Origin: Winogradskyella sp.
Lineage (GTDB): Bacteria; Bacteroidota; Bacteroidia; Flavobacteriales; Flavobacteriaceae
NCBI GenBank assembly: GCA_030149115.1
Contig: JASBSE010000418.1
Coordinates: 1-32,931, forward strand
Length of the DNA: 32,931 nt
Reading direction: 5' to 3'
Below the pieces are notes generated by a model. That model had not been told where the DNA came from and did not search any database. It saw nothing but the letters and a program-made list of their open reading frames with translations. Positions 15,601-23,800 of this stretch are shown piece after piece. The translations under genes and the position numbers were made by a program. How positions within the stretch are numbered: position 1 is the stretch's first letter; every line of letters starts with the position of its first letter.

Positions 15601-16051
15601 TGACGCCTCAAACAATAATTCTATAACCGTTTTAGTTTCTGGTGAAGGTGATTACGAATATGCGTTAGATGATATTAATGGTCCTTATCAAGATTCTAAT
15701 GTATTTGAAGATATTTCACCAGGTCTCTACACAGTATTTGTTAGAGATAGAAACGATTGTGGAATTTCAGAAGAGCTGGTTTCAGTTATTGGTTTTCCAA
15801 AATTCTTTACACCAAATGGTGATGGCACTAACGAGTTTTGGCAAGTAAGAGGCATTAATAATCAGTTTCAAGCTAATTCTTTAATTCTTATTTTTGACCG
15901 TTACGGAAAACTTTTAACAAAGCTTAATCCTCTTGGTCCTGGTTGGGATGGTAGATACAATGGTGCTAACATGCCTGCAAGCGATTACTGGTTTAAAGTA
16001 GAATTAGAAGATGGAAGAACTTTTACAAGTCATTTTGCATTAAAACGATAA
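12644..16051 (+). CDS. T9SS type B sorting domain protein with beta-propeller-like head and four repeat modules
   Basis: This gene encodes 1135 residues. I start at the ATG at 12644 because it gives a clean signal peptide ending ...FTMAQ (residues 1-20); an in-frame TTG at 12590 would add 18 residues and bury it. The head (about 25-435), beginning W-A-F-G-N-Q-A-G-L-N-F and including D-E-N-G-I-L-Q-F-Y-T-D-G, resembles the beta-propeller heads of flavobacterial surface proteins. An Ig-like segment follows (about 440-515), then four two-cysteine modules starting at C527, C625, C721 and C815, then a 225-residue tail from C911. The tail ends in the gliding-motility-associated C-terminal domain (about 1052-1135, with FFTPNGDGTNEFWQV and W-D-G-R-Y-N-G). 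That domain sends the protein through the T9SS to the cell surface. It is the first gene of a three-gene operon. Function beyond secretion is unknown. Confidence 0.88.
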   Translation: MKKKYALLFAFFYCVFTMAQEETTNWAFGNQAGLNFDLTTGNVVPISTSISTSEGCSTISDENGILQFYTDGRTVWNRNHQIMPNGDYFGDTGLLGDPSSTSSGVIVPHPTNDNLYYIFTVDEPHHNNAWAAPNQGPADENGNPINFYEETYGDFQSVPNDDDGFNNGFNYSLVDMTLNGGFGDVVASEKNIHLVTYDTSQPDQELYKCAEKITAVQGADCETMWVITQFVDTFYAFKIDANGFNDLTPVTSTLTPNITTQGYRRNGIGYMKSSPDGNKIAVCHAQNGVFPSDDDAAPSTGSFWLYDFDNETGQVSNPVNLVSNMQSYGTEFSADSKKLYVTNNNVVRQFDLDNNNAETIVFQGTQFISSMQLGPNNKIYVCNGQSQNSLDVIENPGEAGLACNYNQGGQPLASGTSATLGLPPFITSLLGFEIDIIRNGISTSELSLCTGDNYTLQADEITGADYVWSFDGTPIAGNNQAQLIIDSPGFYEVYIEPNNGDCPIEGSAVVGVFDIPVANTVSNVTVCDDSINDGIVSGLDFTDKNDEALLMQSPAQYNVRYFESMDNAINLENEINFPYTNISSPQPIFVRVENSDNTNCFDITNFELEVISTPQIVQINNIEFCDNEGDPTDGIATIELGDLIAPIRGDQSETETNITFHSSQQDADDNTDQLPLTYTTNSGEIFIRIENTNNTNCYSTGSFILDVNDAPIANDITILQCDEDGIPEGFTSFNINLFNDDVINNEPNRNVTYYLSQVDAENEENEIDADAFENFFNPQIVYARVINTNTGCVSYSEVSLEVSTTSSNDTSLVACDTDGTEDGFMAFSLIASNPIVLAGAPAGLEVQYYETYEDALLENNALSDTYTNTTPYNQIIYARVENSNACYGISEIELIVNELPDIETEFETLYCINSYPETIVLDAGIIDDSPSNYTYSWSTTETTSTIEVNEPGTYTVTVFNSNNCSKQRTITVLPSNIATIDNIEIVDASNNNSITVLVSGEGDYEYALDDINGPYQDSNVFEDISPGLYTVFVRDRNDCGISEELVSVIGFPKFFTPNGDGTNEFWQVRGINNQFQANSLILIFDRYGKLLTKLNPLGPGWDGRYNGANMPASDYWFKVELEDGRTFTSHFALKR
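14222..15373 (+). repeat. Four tandem two-cysteine modules in the 1135-aa protein
   Basis: The modules are 94-98 residues long. Each begins with Cys-Asp, has F/Y-x-x-S/T-x-x-D-A in the middle and I-x-V/A-R-V/I-x-N near residue 65, then a second Cys near residue 70-75. The last two modules, starting C721 and C815, are the closest relatives of the last two modules in the next gene. Confidence 0.75.
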
Positions 16052-16053
16052 TA

Positions 16054-18513
16054 TTGAAACCAAATCTATCACTTTATAAAAATCTATTAGCTCTAGCTAT
16101 ATCATGTTTTAGTATCTTTTGCTATAGCCAAGAACCAAACGATTGTGTTAATGCTATTACAGTCTGCGGAAACTCAACACTAGAACTTGATGCTCAAGGT
16201 ATTGGTGTCCAAGAAGTAGAAGGCTTGAATTTATGCGGGAGCAGAGAAAATAACAGTATATGGCTCGAAGTGACTATAGCTACATCAGGAACTTTAGCAT
16301 TCACTCTAACACCTGCAAGCACAAACATTTCCGAGGATTATGATTTCTTTTTATTTGGTCCAAATGTTACCTGCGGAAATATTGGACAGGCCGTAAGGTG
16401 TTCTACAACAAACCCACAAGCAGCAAATCAAGGTAACAATCTCACAGGAATGAGTCCAGACGATCCGGATCCTGATGAAGGTCCAGGAGCTGATGGTGAT
16501 AGCTTTGTAAGCGATTTAGATGTACAGGCAGGAGAAACCTATTTTTTAGTTATTGATCGTCCAATAGGAAATAGTCCTTTTTCCATAGAGTGGACTGGTA
16601 CAGCGACATTCCCAGAAAGTCCTTCAAATCCGGTTTTAACAAACCCGAACATTACAAGTTTACCACCATTAGAACTTTGTGATAATGTTGCACCTTTTGA
16701 TGATTTAATCACAGAAATTGATCTCACTACACTTAGACAAGATGTTATTAATGGTGAAGGTGATGTTGCTGTAAGTTTTCATAATACTGAAAATGACGCT
16801 AACATTAACATTAATCCTTTAGGAGATATTTTTACTAGTTTTTTTAGTACTCAGACCGTTTTTATACGCATAGAGAATACAACCACAAATTGTTTTATTA
16901 TTAATACAATGGTTGTTAATGTTTCTTCATTTTCAAATTTTAATCTACCAACAATCTATGAGGTTTGTGATGACGACACAGATGGTGATGACCAAAATGG
17001 GCAAACAACATTTGATTTCGATGTAAAAACTCAAGAAATCACTAATGGCATTTTGGGTGCAAATTTTAACATAAGTTATTATTTATCAGAAAGTGATGCT
17101 ATAGCTAATACTTCAGCTTTACCAACTATTTATACTAACACTGTAGCAACTCCAACCGAAATTTTTGCTAGAATTGAAGATATAAACAGTGGCTGTATTG
17201 GTTTTACCTCGTTTGATATTGTTGTAGCCGCCAAGCCAATTGCTAATGACGTATCGCTAATACAATGTGATGAAGATGGTATCCCAGAAGGTTTTACCAC
17301 ATTCAATCTTAATGAAATATCCGGAGACATTACTAACGGAGATTCAAGCGCAGATGTATCCTACTACCTATCTCAATTAGATGCAGAAAATGACGAAAAT
17401 GAAATTAATGCCAGTGCTTTTGATAATTTCTTCAATCCACAAATTGTGTACGCAAGAGTTACCAATACTTCAACAGGTTGCGTAAATTTTAGTGAAGTTT
17501 CTTTGGAAGTGAGTACCACATCTTCTAACAATGCTAGTATTGCTATATGCGATGACGATGGCAATGAGGACGGTTTTGCACTTTTCAACCTTAATAATAC
17601 CAATGCCATTGTGCTCGCTGGAGCACCTGTTGGTTTAGATCTTCAATATTTTGAAACCTATGAAGATGCCCTGGTTGAAACTAATCCGCTTGGCACAAAT
17701 TTCACAAATACCATTCCTTATAATCAAACGATTTATGCTCGCGTTGAAAACTCCAATGCTTGTTATGGAATAAGTGAAGTTGCACTTACCGTTTACGAAC
17801 TTCCAAATATTGAAACCGAATTTGAAACGCTGTACTGTCTCAATAGTTTCCCTGACACAATTGTTTTAGATGCTGGTATTATTAATGACTCACCGAGCAA
17901 CTATTTATTCAATTGGTCAACTGGTGAAGACACAGCCACCATAGAAGTTGATGCGCCAGGCACGTACAATGTTAGGGTTAGCAATGTCAATGGCTGTTTT
18001 AAAGACAGAACCATTACAGTTTTACCATCTAATATTGCAACTATAGAAAACATTGAAGTCGTTGACGCATCTAATAATAATTCAATTACAGTTTTAGTTT
18101 CTGGTGAAGGTGATTATGAATATGCCTTAGATGATGTTGATGGACCTTACCAAGATTCTAATGTTTTTGAAGACGTATTACCAGGATTATATACAGTATT
18201 TGTGAGAGATAAAAATGACTGTGGCATTGCGGATGAATTAGTATCGGTTATTGGTTTTCCTAAATTTTTCACACCAAATGGTGATGGTACAAACGAATTT
18301 TGGCAAGTCAAAGGAATAAATAATCAGTTTCAGCCAAATACCAGTATCTTAATTTTTGATCGTTACGGTAAATTGCTAGTAGAACTCAACCCGCTTGGTG
18401 GAGGTTGGGACGGCACTTATAAAGGAAAAAAAATGCCAAGTAGCGATTATTGGTTTAAAGTACAGCTAGAAGATGGTCGCGTCTTTACCAGTCATTTTAG
18501 TTTGGTGCGATAA
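16054..18513 (+). CDS. T9SS type B sorting domain protein with PPC-like head and four repeat modules
   Basis: The protein has 819 residues. It starts at a TTG only 2 bases after the previous stop; the signal peptide (about 1-25, ending ...CYSQ) starts there and no ATG is available, so translation is probably coupled. The head (27-185), with N-S-I-W-L-E-V-T and D-Y-D-F-F-L-F-G, looks like a PPC/CUB-like beta-sandwich and is unrelated to the head of the previous protein. Four two-cysteine modules follow (C209, C305, C405, C499). The 225-residue tail from C595 is clearly homologous to the tail of the 1135-aa protein and ends in the T9SS type B domain (about 736-819, FFTPNGDGTNEFWQV). It is a cell-surface or secreted product whose ligand is unknown. 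Confidence 0.87.
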   Translation: MKPNLSLYKNLLALAISCFSIFCYSQEPNDCVNAITVCGNSTLELDAQGIGVQEVEGLNLCGSRENNSIWLEVTIATSGTLAFTLTPASTNISEDYDFFLFGPNVTCGNIGQAVRCSTTNPQAANQGNNLTGMSPDDPDPDEGPGADGDSFVSDLDVQAGETYFLVIDRPIGNSPFSIEWTGTATFPESPSNPVLTNPNITSLPPLELCDNVAPFDDLITEIDLTTLRQDVINGEGDVAVSFHNTENDANININPLGDIFTSFFSTQTVFIRIENTTTNCFIINTMVVNVSSFSNFNLPTIYEVCDDDTDGDDQNGQTTFDFDVKTQEITNGILGANFNISYYLSESDAIANTSALPTIYTNTVATPTEIFARIEDINSGCIGFTSFDIVVAAKPIANDVSLIQCDEDGIPEGFTTFNLNEISGDITNGDSSADVSYYLSQLDAENDENEINASAFDNFFNPQIVYARVTNTSTGCVNFSEVSLEVSTTSSNNASIAICDDDGNEDGFALFNLNNTNAIVLAGAPVGLDLQYFETYEDALVETNPLGTNFTNTIPYNQTIYARVENSNACYGISEVALTVYELPNIETEFETLYCLNSFPDTIVLDAGIINDSPSNYLFNWSTGEDTATIEVDAPGTYNVRVSNVNGCFKDRTITVLPSNIATIENIEVVDASNNNSITVLVSGEGDYEYALDDVDGPYQDSNVFEDVLPGLYTVFVRDKNDCGIADELVSVIGFPKFFTPNGDGTNEFWQVKGINNQFQPNTSILIFDRYGKLLVELNPLGGGWDGTYKGKKMPSSDYWFKVQLEDGRVFTSHFSLVR
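16678..17835 (+). repeat. Four tandem two-cysteine modules in the 819-aa protein
   Basis: Modules begin at residues 209, 305, 405 and 499. The last two share long identical stretches with the last two modules of the preceding gene (for example CDEDGIPEGF and FFNPQIVYARV). Synonymous differences at DNA level are frequent, so this is an old duplication under protein-level constraint rather than recent gene conversion. Confidence 0.75.
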
Positions 18514-18556
18514 ATATTAATCGTAATTTAGACATAACCTAACCAATCCAAGCCAT

Positions 18557-20398
18557 TTGAAACAGGCACATTACATATTTTCTATACTACTTTTGGGCTT
18601 AGTATTACCATTATCTGCTCAAGATATTTCTCTGTTTGAACAATTTAATGGCAGATACGATTATACTGCTATTGGAAACACCTTAAATCAGGCAGAAAAT
18701 AATATAGACCAGAGTTTTTGTTCGCTTTTAGAATCCTCTAGTGCTAACCTTACATTAGATGCAGACAATCAAATTGTAAAAGCATATTTGTATTGGGCAG
18801 GTTCCGGATTTGGTGACACAGAGGTCACTTTAAACGGAACACAAATTTCTAGTCAAGAGATATATACCGTAACCTACAGTGATATTTTTAACGGACAATT
18901 AGAATATTTTTCCTGCTATGCAGACATAACCGATTTAGTTATTAATGAAGGTAATGGGACCTACATGTTTTCAGATATGGATATAAGTGCAGACTTGATG
19001 TCTAATCCGGGTTATTGTAATAACAGAACAAATTTTGGTGGTTGGAGTATTTATGTTATCTATCAAAATGATAACCTTCCTTTAAATCAAGTTAACCTAT
19101 ACCAAGGTTTAGAAATTATTAACCGTAATGTACAAGAAAAAGAAATTATTCTAGACAATATTGATGTCATTGATAATATCGGTGCAAAAATTGGCTTTTT
19201 GGCTTGGGAAGGAGATAATAGTTTAAACTATGGAGAATCTCTATCTGTAAACAACAATGTATTATCTAATCCTCCTTTGAATCTTTCTGACAATGCTTTT
19301 AATGGCACCAACACCTTTACAAATTCTACTACATTTTATAATGCTGACTTAGATGTTTATAATTTAGAAAATAATATAAATATTGGAGATACCTCTGCTT
19401 CAATAAAATTAACTACAGGAGGTATCAATGAAAATGGAGGTTTTAGTGCAGATCTCATTATTTTGAACAATATAATTACAGTACTAAACAGTCAATTACC
19501 TGATGCTACTATAGATGTTAATGATTACATAGTGAATTGTGGAGATAATAGCGTTGAGCTATTTTATACGGTCAACAATTTTAATAGTACAGATGTTTTA
19601 CCAGCCAATACACCAATTGCATTTTACTTAGGCAATCTTCTGGTAGGACAAAGTCAAACCGTAAATAATTTAGATATTGGGGAGTCAGAATCTAACTCTA
19701 CTATTGTAACGATTCCCGAAAACTCTGACCCAAATTTAACCATAACAGCTATTGTCGATGATGATGGTACCATGTCTGGAGTTGTGACAGAAACTAACGA
19801 AGACAACAATATTAATTTTGTTGAAATTGAATTATTAGTAATTCCAGATATTATTACTTTACCTGGTCTTTCAGGTTGTAATGAAGGTTTTGAAACTTCG
19901 ACCTACAATTTGTATGAAGCATTAATTAACCTAGAGTATGAAGAAGAGGATGTCTCTTTTTATCGATCACTTGAGGATTTAGAAACGGCATCAAATCCAA
20001 TTTTAATACCAACCACATATAACAATCTTATAAATCCTGAAACCATCTATGTGAGGATAGAAAGTCCACCATGTTATGAAATTTATCAGTTTCAACTTTA
20101 TATAGAAAATTGCCCACCTTATGTACCTGATGGATTTTCACCAAATGACGATACATATAATGATTGGTTTAACATACAAGGTTTGTATGATATTTTCACA
20201 GAGCACCAACTAAAAATATATAACCGCTATGGTGATATTGTTTTTGAAGGTAATAATGAAAAACCTTGGTTTGGGAAAATTAACAGAGGATTAAACAATC
20301 ATGGCAGTATTGTCCCTGTTGGTACATACTTCTACATTTTAAATCTCAATGATCCTGACTATCGACCAATGGTAGGTTGGGTGTACGTAAATTACTAG
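18557..20398 (+). CDS. T9SS type B sorting domain protein with CARDB-like segment and one repeat module
   Basis: The protein has 613 residues and starts at a TTG 43 bases after the previous gene. The signal peptide is MKQAHYIFSILLLGLVLPLS followed by A-Q. The head (about 25-310) contains I-V-K-A-Y-L-Y-W-A-G-S-G (73-84), a motif I know from secreted beta-sandwich domains of the DUF3344 type, though that label is tentative. Residues about 315-430 look like a CARDB-type adhesion module (V-E-L-F-Y-T-V-N-N-F and E-T-N-E-D-N-N). One two-cysteine module lies at C441-C519. The C-terminal domain (about 524-613, PDGFSPNDDTYNDWF and Y-N-R-Y-G-D) is type B but of a different subtype from the other five. 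It is the last gene of the three-gene operon. Confidence 0.82.
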   Translation: MKQAHYIFSILLLGLVLPLSAQDISLFEQFNGRYDYTAIGNTLNQAENNIDQSFCSLLESSSANLTLDADNQIVKAYLYWAGSGFGDTEVTLNGTQISSQEIYTVTYSDIFNGQLEYFSCYADITDLVINEGNGTYMFSDMDISADLMSNPGYCNNRTNFGGWSIYVIYQNDNLPLNQVNLYQGLEIINRNVQEKEIILDNIDVIDNIGAKIGFLAWEGDNSLNYGESLSVNNNVLSNPPLNLSDNAFNGTNTFTNSTTFYNADLDVYNLENNINIGDTSASIKLTTGGINENGGFSADLIILNNIITVLNSQLPDATIDVNDYIVNCGDNSVELFYTVNNFNSTDVLPANTPIAFYLGNLLVGQSQTVNNLDIGESESNSTIVTIPENSDPNLTITAIVDDDGTMSGVVTETNEDNNINFVEIELLVIPDIITLPGLSGCNEGFETSTYNLYEALINLEYEEEDVSFYRSLEDLETASNPILIPTTYNNLINPETIYVRIESPPCYEIYQFQLYIENCPPYVPDGFSPNDDTYNDWFNIQGLYDIFTEHQLKIYNRYGDIVFEGNNEKPWFGKINRGLNNHGSIVPVGTYFYILNLNDPDYRPMVGWVYVNY

Positions 20399-20399
20399 A

Positions 20400-20429
20400 T
20401 TTGTTAAGATTTTTATCCGTTTATCTTTT
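20400..20429 (+). promoter_or_regulatory. Candidate complete promoter (TTTG-N18-TATCTTTT)
   Basis: TTTG at 20400-20403 and TATCTTTT at 20422-20429 (7 of 8 to TAnnTTTG) are separated by 18 bases, close to the 19-base spacing of Bacteroidota promoters. It is one of the few places in the window where both elements occur together. It begins right after the stop codon of the preceding gene and points into a gene-free stretch that ends in a terminator. Confidence 0.45.
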
Positions 20430-20435
20430 TCATTT

Positions 20436-20660
20436 GCAGGTAAAATAGTCATCAATTAATTTTAAGTATTGTGCGCAGGTTTTATCCTCCCTCTAACCAT
20501 GAGCACACTTCCCTCTTATAATTATTTATCGAAAGCTATGTTTTTCCGATTAAGGAAAACAACAATATGGAGTTTCAGGTTAAGAAACATTATTTGTTGA
20601 GGCTGTAATGTTTTCAGAAATTTCAATTTGGGAGAAAGACCTCTTTTTGAGGTCTTTTTT
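20436..20660 (+). ncRNA. Candidate small RNA or long 3' UTR in the gene-poor gap
   Basis: The gap between 20399 and 20822 has a near-consensus promoter at its left end, a strong intrinsic terminator at 20635-20660 and no recognisable gene between them. A transcript of about 225 bases would contain an internal hairpin with TTTTCC (20542-20547) and GGAAAA (20554-20559) arms around a 6-base loop. A 33-codon frame (20499-20600), basic in composition, is the only ORF with an ATG that I found here, and it lacks a ribosome-binding site. I cannot match the sequence to a known RNA family. It may simply be the operon's untranslated end. Confidence 0.35.
20635..20660 (+). terminator. Intrinsic terminator
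   Basis: A perfect 9-bp stem, AAAGACCTC (20635-20643) with GAGGTCTTT (20649-20657), has a TTTTT loop and runs into a T tract at 20655-20660. It is the clearest terminator in the window. It closes either the three-gene operon, 236 bases after its last stop, or a separate small RNA. Confidence 0.8.
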
Positions 20661-20668
20661 GTAAGATA

Positions 20669-20869
20669 ATGATTATAAAACACTTAAAAATGTTAACGTT
20701 TTATGTATTTAATCGTATTTATTTGTATTTAATCTTTATTACCTTTACTTTTCACCCTATAAGCGCACAAAACTATCAGCCCCAAAAAGATAAATTTGTG
20801 AAGCATAAACTTAACCTAACTTATGGATTATATCAATCGCTCCCTCCTGTTATGCCTATGCATTATTAG
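20669..20869 (+). CDS. Short secreted peptide or remnant signal-peptide ORF
   Basis: A 66-codon frame begins 8 bases after the terminator and overlaps the next gene by 47 bases in another frame. Its first 34 residues form a convincing flavobacterial signal peptide, with a hydrophobic stretch L-Y-L-I-F-I-T-F-T-F-H (about 19-29) and I-S-A-Q as the cleavage region. About 32 unremarkable residues follow. It could be a small secreted peptide, the surviving 5' end of a deleted secreted-protein gene, or an accident in AT-rich DNA. I favour remnant or accident over a functional gene. Confidence 0.25.
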   Translation: MIIKHLKMLTFYVFNRIYLYLIFITFTFHPISAQNYQPQKDKFVKHKLNLTYGLYQSLPPVMPMHY

Positions 20870-23800
20870 CAGCTTTTCTTTCGCACAACAAATCACTGTA
20901 GATAATTCCATTAGCCCTCAAAATTTAATTGAAAATAATCTTATACAAGGCTGTGTAGAAGTTTCAAATATTAGTTCACCATCTAACGGTAGCTCAGTCG
21001 GTCTAGGAAGTTATGGGTATTTTGAAAGAGGTACATCCAATTTTCCTTTTGAAAATGGAATTGTTTTAAGTACAGGAAATGCCAATTCGGCCGGAAACAG
21101 CCAAAATGCAGCTACCTTGAATGAAGGAAATAGCAATTGGGGAACCGATCCTGATTTAGAAACTGCACTAGGTATATCAGGCACATTAAATGCTACTTCA
21201 TTAGAGTTCAATTTTATTTCAATATCTAATCAAATTCAATTTAATTACATTTTAGCTTCAGAAGAGTATTTTGGTAACTTTCCTTGTCAATATTCAGATG
21301 GGTTTGCCTTTTTAATAAGAGAGTCTGGCACCAATGCACCTTATACTAATATTGCTTTAGTTCCTGGTACTACAACACCAGTAAACACCAATACGGTTCA
21401 TGATGAAATTGTTGGATTTTGTGGAGCTTCAAATGAGCAGTATTTTGAAGGTTATAGTCTAGGAGACACCAATTACAATGGGAGAACAACAATATTGTCT
21501 GCGGCAGCTACGATTCAACCAAACGTAGAATACCAAATAAAGTTAATAATTGCCGACCAAACGGACGAGAACTATGACTCTGCTGTTTTTATTCAAGGTA
21601 ATAGTTTTAATGCTACTGTAGATTTAGGTGAAGATTTTTCAACCTGTGCGAGTGATGTAACTCTAAATGGAAATATTGGTAATCCGCAAGCAACATACAA
21701 TTGGTATTTTAATGATGTATTAATTCCTGGTGAAAACCAAACTACGCTAGACACTAATATTTCGGGAAATTACCGCGTTGAAATTGAAATTCCTTTATCT
21801 GGAAGTTCTTGTGTTATTGAAGATGATATTAATATTACCTTAAGTTCAACTCAATCTTCTGATCCAATATCTGATTTTGAAGTATGCGACGACCCTAGTA
21901 ATGACGGCATTGAAACTTTTGATTTGAGCACAAAGGACGCAGAAATTTTAGCTTCTGTACCTACTTCAAATTATGATATATCATATCATTACTCTAGCTC
22001 CGAAGCACAAAATGGAGATAATGCAATAAATAGTCCTATTCAAAATACTACCAATCCACAAACTATATATGTTAGAATTGAAGATACTAACAATGGTTGT
22101 TTGGCATTTTCTACAATTAATCTAATTGTTAATTCTTTACCTAATATAAACGACCCTTTACCATTAGAAGTTTGTGATGATCAGGTTGCAGATGGATTTA
22201 CCACTATAGATTTAAATATTAAAAATGATGAGATTACTAATGGTCTTACCAATCTAGTAGTTACTTATCACAGTACACTAGCTGATGCTTCAATTGGTAC
22301 AAATCCATTACCAATGCCTTATGTAAACACAAATACTAACGAACAAGTTTTTGTAAGTGTAAGAGATGAATTTACAGGTTGTATCAGTACAACAACATTA
22401 GATATTACTGTTTTAGATAATCCTGTTATAAATACAGATGATCATTACATAGATGCTTGCGACGCAGACCATGATGGCTTTGCTAGCTTTGATTTAACAA
22501 GTATAATTCCAGATGTATTAGAAGGATTAACAGGCGTTACTGTTACATTTCATGAAACTAACGAAGATGCTTTAACAGGAAGCAACCCTATTACAGATGC
22601 CACTAATTACACTAATATTACGTCTGAAGAACAGATTGTATATATCAGAGTTGAAAATAATACTACTGGCTGTGCCTCTGTGACACCAGTAGAACTGCAC
22701 ACCAACTTATTATTAACAGCTACAAATATTGATGATATCTCTCTTTGTGATATTGACAATGACGGAGTTGAAGAATTTAATTTTTCAGGTATTGCAACAA
22801 GTATTATAAATGATTTACCAGATGAATTTGCCATCGCTGTTGAATTCTACTTAACCGAAGACGATAGAGATAATCAGGTAAATGCATTAGACCAAACCGT
22901 ACCATTTATTCCAACCAGCAACCCACAAACCATTTACTTAGGTTTAACAAGTGCTACATGCTACGATGTAGAACAAATAGATTTAATTTTAATTCCTGTT
23001 TATGAATTTGAGTCTATTATTAATCAGACCGTATGCGATGAAGATCAAGATGGCATTACAACAACAGATTTATCTCAGTTTGATACACAGGTCACAGAAG
23101 CCTTAGATGGATTTAGCGTAACTTATTTCTTAACAGAAGATGATGCCAGAAACAATACAAATGTTCTTCCAAACTTTTACACTAATACTTCAAACCCATT
23201 TACAGTTTATCCAAGAATTACTTCAAATGAAACAGGTTGTTCTGATATTAACTTTTTTGAAATTACGGTTTTAGAAGCACCTGTTACTTCTACTCCATCC
23301 GATATTGTGATTTGCGATAACGATCAAGACGGATTATTTACTATCAACCTATTAGATGTTATTCCTGAAGTAGTTAGTAGCACAACTGATAGACAAATTA
23401 GTTTTCATACTAGTCAAACCAATGCGGATAATGGCAGCAATGCCATAACCAACGAAAGCACATATAATGCGCAAACCGAAACCGTTTACGTTAGAGTAGA
23501 AAACACCAATACTGGCTGTCATTCTACTGAAACATTAAGTATTACCGTAAACACTTTACCTGTTTTTACAGCTATTGATAATTACAAAATCTGTGAGGAT
23601 AGTAGCGATGGTTTTGCAGATTTTATATTCAACACTAAGGATACTGAAATTTTAAATGGTCAAACAGGTAAGCAAGTTCTATATTATTTAAATCAAAATG
23701 ATGCAGACAACAGAACAAATGCCATTGACAAAGATGTAGCTTATCAAAACATCTCAACACCACAAACCATTTTTGTAAGAGTGGAAAATCTCACAGATCA

